DNA of 64,000 bases from Flavobacterium lipolyticum (GTDB lineage: Bacteria > Bacteroidota > Bacteroidia > Flavobacteriales > Flavobacteriaceae). The notes beneath the pieces were generated by a model. That model was not told the DNA's origin. It made no database searches and saw nothing but the letters and a program-made list of their open reading frames with translations. The translations under genes and the position numbers were made by a program. Of the stretch, positions 36,405 through 45,668 are shown in pieces; the stretch's first letter is position 1, and each line of letters starts with the position of its first letter. The stretch is taken from contig NZ_JAJJMN010000001.1 in NCBI RefSeq assembly GCF_020905335.1, positions 3,720,001-3,784,000 of the forward strand, given 5' to 3'.

Positions 36405-38084
36405 TCAGTCAATATCAACGTTAAATTTACTGCCATGCCACTCATTTCCTTTACGTGCGGCACCTATTATTTTAACTCTAAAATTAGATGGTTTTACCAG
36501 AATATCACATCCTATCTCCGGTCGTATAGACCAGCTGGAGCTATCTCCACTGTTAAAACAAAGTCTAATTCCATAGTCAAATGTTTTTTCTCTTACTCCA
36601 ATGTCATAGCCTTGCGATGAAACCGATTTTTGTACAATAATATTTCCATTTTGAGGGAATTTTGCAGCAAATGTCCTGTTCGTTGGTGGGACTGTAGTGT
36701 TTCCAAATGCAGTTTGTAGCTGTGATTTTGCTGTAGTATAAAGTCCGCCATAAAACCATTCGTTAAGTTTAGTCGCGTTTAAACTACTATCAATTCCATT
36801 TTGAATAAGATTATCTAAACTACTTAATCCCGTTCCAAAGAACTCAAAGGTTAAATCGTCCTGAAAAACTTGAGGCAGACTAGTTAGATTGACATAAGAT
36901 ATCAGAGGTTGTCCCCACTCATTATAGATATTTATATTATTGGGTCCTGTGAAAAAAGCTCTTTTGTTATTCATGAAATAGGCCCGTTCTTTGGTTTGGT
37001 TGTTTATGATATTGTTGCCCAAAAGCGCATCTCGATTGTATTCAAATTGAGCAGCTTCTACTAGAAGCTTTATTTCGTCAGTTGCTTCTACACGCCAAAA
37101 ACCAGTCCATCCTTTAAACTGATGTACACATTTGACACCTAAATGAAATACAAGTAAATAGTTGTAATTAAAAGCTTTTGTTTTTACACGTCTTTTTCTT
37201 TCATACTGATCGATACATACATTGTTATCTCCAAATAAGTTGGCAAATAGTCCATGATCAGGATTGCAGCTGTTTAGTGAGTTGAAAAAAGAATTGTAGT
37301 TGGGGTCACTTGAGTTATAGATTCCTGGTTTAGCAGAGTTAGTTTTTGATTTTGAAGCTGTTAACTTACTATTCGCTGGTCTGTAATAAACAATTTGATT
37401 ATTGTTTCCAATTGGTGTTGGAAAGTCCTCCGGTAGTGACGGAACCAAATTTTCTTTAACTGTCAGATCAGTTTTACTAAATGGATTTTCAGAAATATTT
37501 TTTGACTCCAGAAAATTTTTGAGGGTAGTGTAAGCTTTTTTATCGGTAATAAACAAGCCTACGTCAGTGTATTTGTATATTGATTCGCCTATTTGTATTT
37601 CTCCATTTATATTTAAATAGGCAGCAAAAGTTTCGTCTCCAATCAGTTCGTCGACTGATTCAAAAGGATCGTCATTTATGGGGGATTCAACGGAAGAATA
37701 AGCGAATGTACTTTTTGATGTTGTACCTCGGGGGACTTGCAAATTTAATTTTTCCTTGTAAAGGTTAAATAATTTGTCTTCGTTTTTTTCTGTAACAATT
37801 GGTTTTAGTGACAGAAACCCCTTTTTGTAGAAAGGGGTTAATAAGTTACTTAATTCTTCTTCAGGTAAACTAACATACTTATTGTAGTACTGTGTAAAAG
37901 ATTCTTTAGACCGAAAATAAAGTCTTCCATCTTTTACTTCGATTTCATTTTCTGTTAGTTGAGTTTTGTGTAATGAGCCATGTTTTTCATTTTCACATGA
38001 AGAAAAAAAAATAAGGTATTGTAATAAAAATAGGGCAGATAGTAACTTTGATCTATCTGAGTTGATTGGCAGATAATGTCTCAT
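36405..38084 (-). CDS. Unknown 559-aa lipoprotein (accessory cassette, first gene)
   Basis: Large predicted lipoprotein. The N-terminus ends in LIFFSSC with the lipidation Cys at about residue 30. The region to about 200 is charged and helical (KESFTQYYNKYVSLPEEEL). A cysteine-containing middle (about 270-320, SCNPDHGLFANL, VCIDQYERKRRVK) and a beta-rich C-terminus with Trp and Gly (GAARKGNEWHGSKFNVDID) follow. I do not recognise the family. It leads an operon with two small barrel-like proteins and probably works with them at the cell surface. Confidence 0.6.
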   Translation of the reverse strand: MRHYLPINSDRSKLLSALFLLQYLIFFSSCENEKHGSLHKTQLTENEIEVKDGRLYFRSKESFTQYYNKYVSLPEEELSNLLTPFYKKGFLSLKPIVTEKNEDKLFNLYKEKLNLQVPRGTTSKSTFAYSSVESPINDDPFESVDELIGDETFAAYLNINGEIQIGESIYKYTDVGLFITDKKAYTTLKNFLESKNISENPFSKTDLTVKENLVPSLPEDFPTPIGNNNQIVYYRPANSKLTASKSKTNSAKPGIYNSSDPNYNSFFNSLNSCNPDHGLFANLFGDNNVCIDQYERKRRVKTKAFNYNYLLVFHLGVKCVHQFKGWTGFWRVEATDEIKLLVEAAQFEYNRDALLGNNIINNQTKERAYFMNNKRAFFTGPNNINIYNEWGQPLISYVNLTSLPQVFQDDLTFEFFGTGLSSLDNLIQNGIDSSLNATKLNEWFYGGLYTTAKSQLQTAFGNTTVPPTNRTFAAKFPQNGNIIVQKSVSSQGYDIGVREKTFDYGIRLCFNSGDSSSWSIRPEIGCDILVKPSNFRVKIIGAARKGNEWHGSKFNVDID

Positions 38085-38173
38085 ATTTGAAAAATTGGCG
38101 TATAATTTTTCAAATATAATTATTTTCTTACATTATTTAAAAATATAAAGTAATTTTTTTCTTACTTTTTTGA

Positions 38174-39151
38174 TTATTCATATTTCGATTTACGTTTTCG
38201 TTCTTTTGCCTGGTAATCGATTTCTCTTTGCTCCATTTTGTTGTCTTTATTCTTTTTGGCTCTGTCTTCACGTTTAGTTTGCAGTTGATTTTCTTTATAA
38301 CGTCCGTCATAGCGCCAGGAAACCCCAACTCCTCCATACAATATAGAAGGCGTATTTTTGAAATTGGTACTTACAGATGCATCCACCTGAAGGTTAGGGT
38401 TAATTAGGTAAGCTGCTCCGCCACGAACAATGGCATCGCTGTAAAAGTCACTTTTATAACCCTGATTTTCGATAAAGCCGGACCATTTGTCATTAAATCC
38501 GCGTGTAAGAGTAAGCACATAGCCGTAGCTCGGGTAGTCTGTTGAAATATAATCGGCAATAATATTGGTTACGAAAACCCATTTTCCACCGCCAAATAGA
38601 TTTTGAGTGATTAACATGACTTTTGGAGAAATACTCGATTGTGGAGAGAAAGAATAAGGATTGTCTTTACCCACAAAATTAGCACCGGCAAATAACGAAA
38701 CGGCAGGAATTAACTCGTGCCAGTTAAAGCTGCGATTGGCTTTATAGCTGTAAATATTGGCTTCTTTTTTGTAATTTTTATAGGGGTCATAAATCAGATA
38801 TTTGGCTCCTAAAACCGTTTGTCTGAAATTGTTTTTTTTATAACTTGTGTAGGGCGTATCAAAATTTTCCATTTGGTACTGTATGTCCGCAATAAGTTCC
38901 AGTTTTTCTAAAAAAGCACCATAACGAATGGTCAGGTCTGTACCAAAACCATTGGCGTCATAATCCAGCAGATTGTGTTTTTCTTTGATGCCATATACAC
39001 CAAGTTCTGCCTGTATAACTGATTTTCCAACGGCATAGGCTGACATCGTTTCACCAGGACGGTTTGAATTGATGACATCAGTGTACTGCGCAAAAAATAA
39101 TTGAGGTAATAAACAAAGAGCTGCAGTAACAAAGTTTTTATTTTTTAACAT
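38174..39151 (-). CDS. Outer-membrane barrel protein (phenol-degradation MetA-type/transporter-like)
   Basis: A 325-aa protein with a signal peptide (about residues 1-21, ending FFAQ). It continues with NSNRPGETMSAYAVGKSVIQ, strand pairs rich in Tyr/Trp/Gly, and a conserved late segment GFNDKWSGFIENQGY. This layout is that of the PF13557-type outer-membrane family often labelled transporter. After the barrel comes an unusual highly basic C-terminal tail (about residues 290-325, with TKREDRAKKNKDN), which may extend into the periplasm. Substrate unknown. Confidence 0.75.
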   Translation of the reverse strand: MLKNKNFVTAALCLLPQLFFAQYTDVINSNRPGETMSAYAVGKSVIQAELGVYGIKEKHNLLDYDANGFGTDLTIRYGAFLEKLELIADIQYQMENFDTPYTSYKKNNFRQTVLGAKYLIYDPYKNYKKEANIYSYKANRSFNWHELIPAVSLFAGANFVGKDNPYSFSPQSSISPKVMLITQNLFGGGKWVFVTNIIADYISTDYPSYGYVLTLTRGFNDKWSGFIENQGYKSDFYSDAIVRGGAAYLINPNLQVDASVSTNFKNTPSILYGGVGVSWRYDGRYKENQLQTKREDRAKKNKDNKMEQREIDYQAKERKRKSKYE

Positions 39152-39276
39152 AAACGTGTTTTTGGATTAAAAAGTAATAACGCATTTCAAATGTACTATA
39201 TTTTATTATTTATTTAAGATTGATATTTTAATTTTAAACGATGGATTTATTAATTTTGAAAAAAAATTATATGATC

Positions 39277-39561
39277 ATGCAAGAAGCATCTTTTGTAAAT
39301 CTGATTAAAACGATAATGTGGATCGTTGCGTTTTATTATATTTTTAAATTTTTAGCACGAATCTTTTTGCCGGTATTGGTAAAAAAAGCAGTAGAAAAAG
39401 CTGGAGAGAATTTTCAAAGACAACAACAATATAGTCAGGATAATACATGGCAAAAAACACGTAATAATAACGATGAAATTATTATCAATACCGCCAATGC
39501 AAAAAATCCTCGTGAAACCAAAAAGGTTGGCGATTATGTTGATTACGAAGAAATAGATTAA
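39277..39561 (+). CDS. DUF4834 family small membrane protein
   Basis: A 94-aa protein if started at ATG 39277 (MQEASFVNLIKTIMWIVAFYY). One N-terminal membrane helix (about residues 8-30) is followed by a polar tail ending in KVGDYVDYEEID. This is DUF4834, conserved in Flavobacteriia just upstream of a YfhO-like gene. An in-frame ATG at 39241 would add 12 residues, but the shorter start fits the family. Function unknown. Confidence 0.75.
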   Translation: MQEASFVNLIKTIMWIVAFYYIFKFLARIFLPVLVKKAVEKAGENFQRQQQYSQDNTWQKTRNNNDEIIINTANAKNPRETKKVGDYVDYEEID

Positions 39562-39611
39562 ATTTGTGACCTAATTTATAGGATTCATCATTTAACCCAA
39601 ACCAGCCTAAA

Positions 39612-42041
39612 TTGAAAATAGTAAATAAGTTCTATCCGCATGCCCTTGTTATTCTGGGCTTTATCCTCGTTTCTTTAATTTATTTTTACCCGGTTTTACA
39701 AGGAAAACAAATTTTCCAATCGGATATTGCTCAATATACCGGAATGGCTAAAGAGCAAAACGATTTTAGAGCTACAGAACATTCTGAACCTTATTGGACA
39801 AATTCTGCGTTTGGGGGTATGCCAACTTATCAGCTGGGAGCTAATTATCCTAATGATTTTGTGGGTAAATTAGACGATGCTTTACGTTTTCTTCCTCGTC
39901 CTGCCGATTATTTATTTTTATATTTCTTAGGCTTTTATGGACTCTTATTGGTTTTAAAAACCGATCCTTTAAAAGCATTTATCGGGGCAATTGCCTTTGG
40001 TTTTTCTACTTACCTGATTATCATTCTTGGTGTTGGACATAATGCAAAAGCTCATGCTATTGCCTACATGCCGCTTGTTATCGCCGGATTCATACTCGTT
40101 TTTCAAAAAAAGTACATTTGGGGAGGTCTGCTTACCATGTTTGCGGTTGCATTAGAAGTGAATGCCAATCACTTTCAAATGACGTATTACTTACTGATTT
40201 TCTTATTGATCCTTTCAGCTTATTTTGCTTTTAATTTTATCAAAGAAAAAGAATATAAATCGCTTTTAACTGCTATCGGTGTTTTGTCCGTAGCCGGAAT
40301 TTTTGCTATCGGAGCCAATGCTACTAATTTGTTGGCAACCAGTGAATACGCTAAATTTAGTACCCGTAGTAACAGCGAATTAACTTTTAATCCCGATGGT
40401 TCTAAAAAGACCAATGAAAATGCACTAAGCCGTGAATATATTACAGAATACAGTTACGGAATTGCTGAAAGTTTTAATTTAATCGCTCCAAGACTTTTTG
40501 GTGGTTCAAACCATGAAAATGTAGGAACAGACAGTCGTATGTATTCCTTTATGATTGAGCAGGGAGTACCGTCAGAACAGGCACAGGATTTTGTGTCGGG
40601 AATGCCGACGTATTGGGGAGATCAGCCTATAGTGGCAGCTCCGGCTTATATTGGAGTTGTGGTTTTCTTTTTAGCAGTTTTAGCTTTATTTATTGATGAT
40701 CGAAAAATAAAATATGTGTTTTTCACAGGAGCATTAGTATCGCTAATACTTTCCTGGGGGAAAAACTTCGCGTTACTGACAGACTTCTTTATCGATTACG
40801 TTCCAATGTATGATAAGTTTAGAGCAGTGTCTTCGATTCAGGTTATTCTTGAATTGTGTTTTCCTGTTTTGGCTGTTATGGGATTACAATCCTTTTTCAA
40901 AGCTAAAGAAGAGCCTAAATTGCAACAGAAAGCCCTGGTACAGACTGGTGTTTTCGGATTAGGTGTTGTTTTGATTTTAGTATTGGCTAAAAGCATGTTT
41001 CATTTTACGGGCAGCAGTGATAATTATTTCTTAGAAAGTTACGGGCCTGCTTTTGTAGATGCTTTAAAAGAAGACAGAAAGAGTTTGTATTCTGCTGATT
41101 TATTGCGATCCGGCTTTTTTATCGTGATTACTTTTGGAATCCTTTGGTTGTTCATCAAAAATAAACTGGCTCAGAATACGACCTTGATTATCGTTGGTCT
41201 TTTAATGATTTTTGATTTATTTTTTGTAGATAAAAAATATGTATCAGCCAAAGATTTTGTGAGCCCGGTACAAATTGCTGCGCCATTTCAGGAAACACCT
41301 TCTGATGCTCAGATTTTAAAAGATACGACTCATTACAGAGTTTTTGAAGTAAGCGGAAACATGTCAAGTGCACGTGCTTCTTATTTTCACCACTCTTTAG
41401 GCGGATATCATGCCGCAAAACCAAGAAGAATACAGCAGCTTTTTGACTATCAGATTGCAAAAAACAATGTCGAAGTTTTAGACATGTTAAACGTAAAATA
41501 TATCATACAAACGGATAAAGAAGGAAAAGAGTTTCCAACAGTAAATCCGAATGCTAATGGAAATGCATGGTTTGTAAGCACTGTTAAACTGGTAAATAAA
41601 CCGGATGATGTAATGAAAGCATTGGATCATATCGATACTAAAACGGTAGCGGTTTTCAACGTTCGTGAGCATGAAGGTAAGTTTAGAAATGCCCGAATGA
41701 AAAAACAGTGGGATACTACAGGAACTATCCAGGTAGTACAGTACAAGCCTAACTACATTAAGTACAAATCAAATAACGGAAAAGATGGTTTGGCTGTTTT
41801 TTCTGAGATCTATTATAAGAATGGTTGGAATGCCTATATTGATGGTAAACTTACGGATCATTTCCCTGTAGATTATGTTTTAAGAGCTATGGAAATTCCG
41901 GGTGGCGAACATACTATCGAATTTAAATTTGAACCACAGGTTGTTAAAACAGGAAGTGTAATTACATTGGCAAGTTGCATCGGAATGTTACTGCTTTTGA
42001 TTGGCGGGCTCTATTTTGAAAGGAAAAAGGCAAAAGCTTAA
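39612..42041 (+). CDS. YfhO family multi-pass membrane protein
   Basis: An 809-aa protein with about 12-13 membrane helices and a C-terminal periplasmic beta domain (about residues 560-780) closed by one last helix. It has the signatures of YfhO/GT-C type glycosyltransferases of Bacteroidota (SDIAQYTGMAKEQNDFR, FGGMPTYQLGANYP, YYKNGWNAYIDG). The likely role is sugar transfer to an envelope polymer or lipid. It starts at TTG 39612, since no suitable ATG is near, and lies 50 nt after DUF4834. Confidence 0.85.
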   Translation: MKIVNKFYPHALVILGFILVSLIYFYPVLQGKQIFQSDIAQYTGMAKEQNDFRATEHSEPYWTNSAFGGMPTYQLGANYPNDFVGKLDDALRFLPRPADYLFLYFLGFYGLLLVLKTDPLKAFIGAIAFGFSTYLIIILGVGHNAKAHAIAYMPLVIAGFILVFQKKYIWGGLLTMFAVALEVNANHFQMTYYLLIFLLILSAYFAFNFIKEKEYKSLLTAIGVLSVAGIFAIGANATNLLATSEYAKFSTRSNSELTFNPDGSKKTNENALSREYITEYSYGIAESFNLIAPRLFGGSNHENVGTDSRMYSFMIEQGVPSEQAQDFVSGMPTYWGDQPIVAAPAYIGVVVFFLAVLALFIDDRKIKYVFFTGALVSLILSWGKNFALLTDFFIDYVPMYDKFRAVSSIQVILELCFPVLAVMGLQSFFKAKEEPKLQQKALVQTGVFGLGVVLILVLAKSMFHFTGSSDNYFLESYGPAFVDALKEDRKSLYSADLLRSGFFIVITFGILWLFIKNKLAQNTTLIIVGLLMIFDLFFVDKKYVSAKDFVSPVQIAAPFQETPSDAQILKDTTHYRVFEVSGNMSSARASYFHHSLGGYHAAKPRRIQQLFDYQIAKNNVEVLDMLNVKYIIQTDKEGKEFPTVNPNANGNAWFVSTVKLVNKPDDVMKALDHIDTKTVAVFNVREHEGKFRNARMKKQWDTTGTIQVVQYKPNYIKYKSNNGKDGLAVFSEIYYKNGWNAYIDGKLTDHFPVDYVLRAMEIPGGEHTIEFKFEPQVVKTGSVITLASCIGMLLLLIGGLYFERKKAKA

Positions 42042-42076
42042 AATCGTTTTAAAATATTGTTGAAATATCATTTTTG

Positions 42077-42084
42077 TATCTTTG
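42077..42084 (+). promoter_or_regulatory. -7 element TATCTTTG for the 54-aa/nucleotidyltransferase pair
   Basis: TAnnTTTG match 25 nt upstream of the small gene at 42110, with TTG at 42060-42062 as a candidate -33 contact. It gives the pair its own promoter inside the surrounding gene cluster. Confidence 0.6.
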
Positions 42085-42109
42085 CTGTGTATTAGAAAGA
42101 AAGTAAACA

Positions 42110-42274
42110 ATGAAGGATAGCGTGTTAAGGTTTGGTACTCCACAAGAGTTAGAAGCTAAAAGAATAGCGGAAATCAAGAAGCTTTCTTATCTGGAAAGAT
42201 TGGAGAGACTAATGGCTATTATTGAAGTTTCCTATACGATAAAGACAGCTAGAATTATTCGATCTAAAAAGTAA
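42110..42274 (+). CDS. 54-aa helical small protein, partner of the nucleotidyltransferase
   Basis: ATG 42110 opens a 54-aa frame (MKDSVLRFGTPQELEAKRIA...) that ends in IIRSKK. It is predicted mainly helical with repeated LE/ER heptad-like spacing (LSYLERLERLMAII). Its stop overlaps the next gene's start (TAATG), so the two are translationally coupled. The size, the promoter 25 nt upstream and the coupling suggest a small regulator or antitoxin-like partner of the adjoining nucleotidyltransferase, but this is inference. Confidence 0.65.
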   Translation: MKDSVLRFGTPQELEAKRIAEIKKLSYLERLERLMAIIEVSYTIKTARIIRSKK

Positions 42275-42747
42275 TGAATGAGCAAATAATAGCTATTTGG
42301 CGTAGTTTTTTTGAAAACAAAGTTAAATATATAACTATTGGTGGCTTTGCTGTAAATATCTACGGATATAATAGGAATACTGGAGATATTGATATTTATT
42401 TAGAAGATACTGTTGAAAATCGAATTAATTTAAGGAAAGCACTAAAATCAATTAATCTCGGAGATTTTGAGACCATTGAAACTATGCAGTTTATTCCTGG
42501 ATGGAGTGATTTTACATTAAATTTTGGTTTGCGATTAGATATTATGACAGCTGTTAAAGGCTTAGAGGATAAATCTTTTACTTCTTTATTAGAAGATGCT
42601 ACAGTTGTAATGATAGGTGAAACCCCAGTTTATTTTATTGATTATGATAATTTAATTGTTGCTAAAAAAGCCGCTAACAGACCGAAAGATATTTTAGATA
42701 TTGAGGAGCTTGGAAAATTGAATGACGAAAAAGGAAAAAATATTTAG
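42274..42747 (+). CDS. Nucleotidyltransferase-fold protein (MNT/DUF6036-like)
   Basis: A 157-aa cytoplasmic protein of the DNA polymerase beta superfamily. Catalytic features are GGFAVNIYG (glycine motif, residues 23-31), the two metal-binding aspartates D38 and D40 in GDIDIYLE, and a third acidic residue D89 in LRLDIMTAV. Such minimal NTases include toxin/antitoxin and antibiotic-modifying enzymes. The overlap with the 54-aa gene makes a two-gene module. It interrupts a YfhO/glycosyltransferase neighbourhood and looks like a separate insertion. Confidence 0.78.
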   Translation: MNEQIIAIWRSFFENKVKYITIGGFAVNIYGYNRNTGDIDIYLEDTVENRINLRKALKSINLGDFETIETMQFIPGWSDFTLNFGLRLDIMTAVKGLEDKSFTSLLEDATVVMIGETPVYFIDYDNLIVAKKAANRPKDILDIEELGKLNDEKGKNI

Positions 42748-42779
42748 TTGTATAAACTTACTTCATAGCATAGCATAAA

Positions 42780-44063
42780 TTGGAACAAAAAAAACTCTTA
42801 ATTATTACCTATTATTTTCCACCAGCTGGAGGACCAGGTGTACAGCGTTGGTTAAAATTTGTAAAGTATTTACCCGAATTTGGCATAAAGCCGATAGTTT
42901 ATGTTCCAGAAAACCCAACCTATCCAATTGTTGATGAAGGTCTGGTTAATGAGATTTCCGATAAAGTAGTAATCCTTAAAAACAGAATTTGGGAGCCCTA
43001 TCAGCTGGCTTCTGTTTTTTCAAAGAATAAAACAAAGAAAATTAGTTCGGGAATTTTTCCACATAAGAAGAAACAAACCTTTTTAGACAAAACTTTTCTT
43101 TGGGTTCGTGGTAATTTGTTTATTCCGGATGCCCGTGTTTTTTGGGTAAAACCGTCAGTGGCTTATCTTGAGAAATACATCAAGGAGAATGATATTGATA
43201 CGATTGTTACTTCGGGGCCGCCACATAGTCTACATTTAATAGGTCTGGAATTAAAAGAAAAATTAAATGTAAAATGGTTTGCTGATTTTCGTGATCCATG
43301 GACTACAATTGGATATCATAAAGCTTTGCGTTTGTCGGGTTATGCCGCCAAAAAGCATAAAAACCTCGAACATAAAGTACTCAACAGTGCCGATACCATT
43401 ATTGTCACAAGTAAAACAACAAAAGTAGAGTTTGAGGCCATTACCAACAAGCGAATTTCAGTGATTACCAATGGTTATGACATCGAAAATGTAGAGAAAC
43501 AAACATTAGATACAAAATTTACGTTGGCACATATCGGATCTTTTTTATCCGATCGAAATCCTCGATTTTTATGGGAATGTCTCGTAGAACTGCTTCAGGA
43601 AGTTCCTGAGTTTAAATCACATTTAGAAATCAAATTAATTGGAGCAGTAAGTCAGGAAGTATTGGATGCTATCACTGAATTTGATTTGAAAAATTATTTG
43701 AATCTTTTAGGATACGTTTCGCATCATGAAGCGATAGCACACCAAAAGAAATCACAGGTTTTGCTTTTAATCGAAATTAATTCCGAAGATACTAAAAGTA
43801 TAATTCCGGGTAAATTATTCGAATATATGGTGTCCAATCGACCAATAATAGCCATCGGACCTCAGGGTTCTGATTTTGCCGATATTATAAAAGAAACCAA
43901 TACGGGAGTATTTTTTGATTATTCTGAAAAAGCGAAGTTAAAAAGTGTAATTTTGGACTTTTATAATCAGTTTTTAGAAGGGAAACTACAGGCCAATGGT
44001 GTTGGTTTACAACAATATTCCAGAAAGAATCTAACCAAGCAATTAGCACAGTTGATTAACTAA
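42780..44063 (+). CDS. Glycosyltransferase, GT4-like
   Basis: A 427-aa GT-B fold protein. The N-terminal Rossmann domain begins LLIITYYFPPAGGPGVQRW, with the donor-domain pattern LIGAVSQEVLDA, IIPGKLFEYMVSNRPIIAIG in the C-terminal half. Probable role: sugar transfer onto a lipid-linked polysaccharide precursor, in line with the flippase gene 40 nt downstream. The start codon is TTG at 42780; no ATG is suitably placed. Confidence 0.85.
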   Translation: MEQKKLLIITYYFPPAGGPGVQRWLKFVKYLPEFGIKPIVYVPENPTYPIVDEGLVNEISDKVVILKNRIWEPYQLASVFSKNKTKKISSGIFPHKKKQTFLDKTFLWVRGNLFIPDARVFWVKPSVAYLEKYIKENDIDTIVTSGPPHSLHLIGLELKEKLNVKWFADFRDPWTTIGYHKALRLSGYAAKKHKNLEHKVLNSADTIIVTSKTTKVEFEAITNKRISVITNGYDIENVEKQTLDTKFTLAHIGSFLSDRNPRFLWECLVELLQEVPEFKSHLEIKLIGAVSQEVLDAITEFDLKNYLNLLGYVSHHEAIAHQKKSQVLLLIEINSEDTKSIIPGKLFEYMVSNRPIIAIGPQGSDFADIIKETNTGVFFDYSEKAKLKSVILDFYNQFLEGKLQANGVGLQQYSRKNLTKQLAQLIN

Positions 44064-44103
44064 GCTAATCTGCAATCTAAAATCTAAATTCAGAAATCCA
44101 AAA

Positions 44104-45573
44104 ATGGGTATTGTTTTAAATCAGTCTTTCAAGAATACAATTATCACTTATATAGGTTTCGGTATTGGAGCCATCAATACACTTTATTTGTATCCGGTTT
44201 TTTTGGGTGCAACCTTTTATGGCTTAACTAATTATGTGACTTCTTGCGCCAATGTGATTATGCCTTTATTTGCGATTGGGATGCAAAATACTTTGGTTAA
44301 ATTTTATTCGCAATATCAAACTGAGGAAGAAAAATCCCGTTTTCTATCCTTTACGGTTTTATTTCCTTTGTTATTAATAATCCCGCTTTTACTGATAGGT
44401 CTTGTTTTTTATGATGAGATTCTGTTTTTTTTGTCAAAAAAGAATGCGATTGTTAGAAGCTATATATGGTTAATACCTTTTATTGGATTGTGCATGGCCT
44501 ATTTTGAGATTTTTTATGCCTGGTTGCGGGTAAATATGCATTCCGTTTTTGGAAATTTTGTAAAGGAAGTGGGGCTGCGATTATTTTCATTATTTCTATT
44601 AATAGGTGTTTATTATAATTGGCTTAGCGTTGAAGGTTTTGTGTATGCGACGGCAATTTTATATTTTTTGGCATTCCTGATAACCATGTTATATGCATTT
44701 AGTATTCAGAAGCCAACTTTTCAGTTTACAATACCTGCAAATACAAAAGATATACTGGTATATACTTTTTATATTATTTTATCCGGAAGTGTTGCTAATT
44801 TGCTTTTGGATGGGGATAAAATGATATTAAATCAATATATGCAGATAGAAAATATTGCTTTCTATTCTGTTGCTACCTATATTGCACTGGTTATTTCGGT
44901 TCCAAGCCGCGCTATGCATCAGATTGTATATCCAATTACAGCAAAATTAATGCATGATAACAAACATGATGAGTTGAATCAACTTTACAAAAAAACGTCA
45001 ATTAACCTACAGATTGTGGGTGGTTTTGTAATGCTTTGCATATTTGTAAATATCGGTCAGTTATACGAGTTGGTTCCAAAAGAATACAGTGGTGGAATTG
45101 CAGTTGTATTTATGATTGGCTTGTCTAAATACTTTGATTTAATTTTAGGAAACAATAATGCGATCATTTTTAATACTAAATATTACCGTATGGTGTTGTA
45201 TTTAGGATTAATGCTGGTTGCGTTGACCGTAATTTTAAACATGATTTTTATTCCAATTTTTGGAATTTTCGGATCTGCTTTTGCTACTTTATTATCGATT
45301 ACCTTATATAGTTTGGCAAAACTGCTTTTTGTGGTGAAAAGGCTTCATTTGTATCCTTTTACTATTCAGACAATATATTCGATGTTAATTACATTTGCAT
45401 TGTTTTTATTGTTTTACTTTTGGGAATTCCCTTTTTATCAATTGGTTAGTATTGCTTTAAAGTCAATTTTAGTAACCATTTTATATGTTTATTTAAATTA
45501 TAAATTTGCGATTTCTCCTGATATCAATAAAGTAATCGATACTATATTAAAAAAGATAAGAATTAAAATTTAG
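44104..45573 (+). CDS. Polysaccharide flippase (Wzx/MATE-like)
   Basis: A 489-aa integral membrane protein with about 14 helices, of the polysaccharide transport (Wzx/RfbX) family. It begins MGIVLNQSFKNTIITYIGFG, the typical N-terminal amphipathic helix and first membrane segment. It likely flips undecaprenyl-linked oligosaccharides across the inner membrane. It is co-directional with the glycosyltransferase upstream. Confidence 0.87.
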   Translation: MGIVLNQSFKNTIITYIGFGIGAINTLYLYPVFLGATFYGLTNYVTSCANVIMPLFAIGMQNTLVKFYSQYQTEEEKSRFLSFTVLFPLLLIIPLLLIGLVFYDEILFFLSKKNAIVRSYIWLIPFIGLCMAYFEIFYAWLRVNMHSVFGNFVKEVGLRLFSLFLLIGVYYNWLSVEGFVYATAILYFLAFLITMLYAFSIQKPTFQFTIPANTKDILVYTFYIILSGSVANLLLDGDKMILNQYMQIENIAFYSVATYIALVISVPSRAMHQIVYPITAKLMHDNKHDELNQLYKKTSINLQIVGGFVMLCIFVNIGQLYELVPKEYSGGIAVVFMIGLSKYFDLILGNNNAIIFNTKYYRMVLYLGLMLVALTVILNMIFIPIFGIFGSAFATLLSITLYSLAKLLFVVKRLHLYPFTIQTIYSMLITFALFLLFYFWEFPFYQLVSIALKSILVTILYVYLNYKFAISPDINKVIDTILKKIRIKI

Positions 45574-45668
45574 TAGATTTCTAAAAAGGGAGTAAAAGTA
45601 ATTTTAATTTGAAACTGTTTTGTCTCTATATTTGTTAGAAAAGATAACTAACTTATTGCTGACAGTAT

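Noticed and set aside
42001..42110. Inclusion of the 54-aa gene in the YfhO operon
   Set aside because: A TATCTTTG element with a TTG upstream lies just before it, so an independent promoter is more likely. Read-through cannot be excluded.
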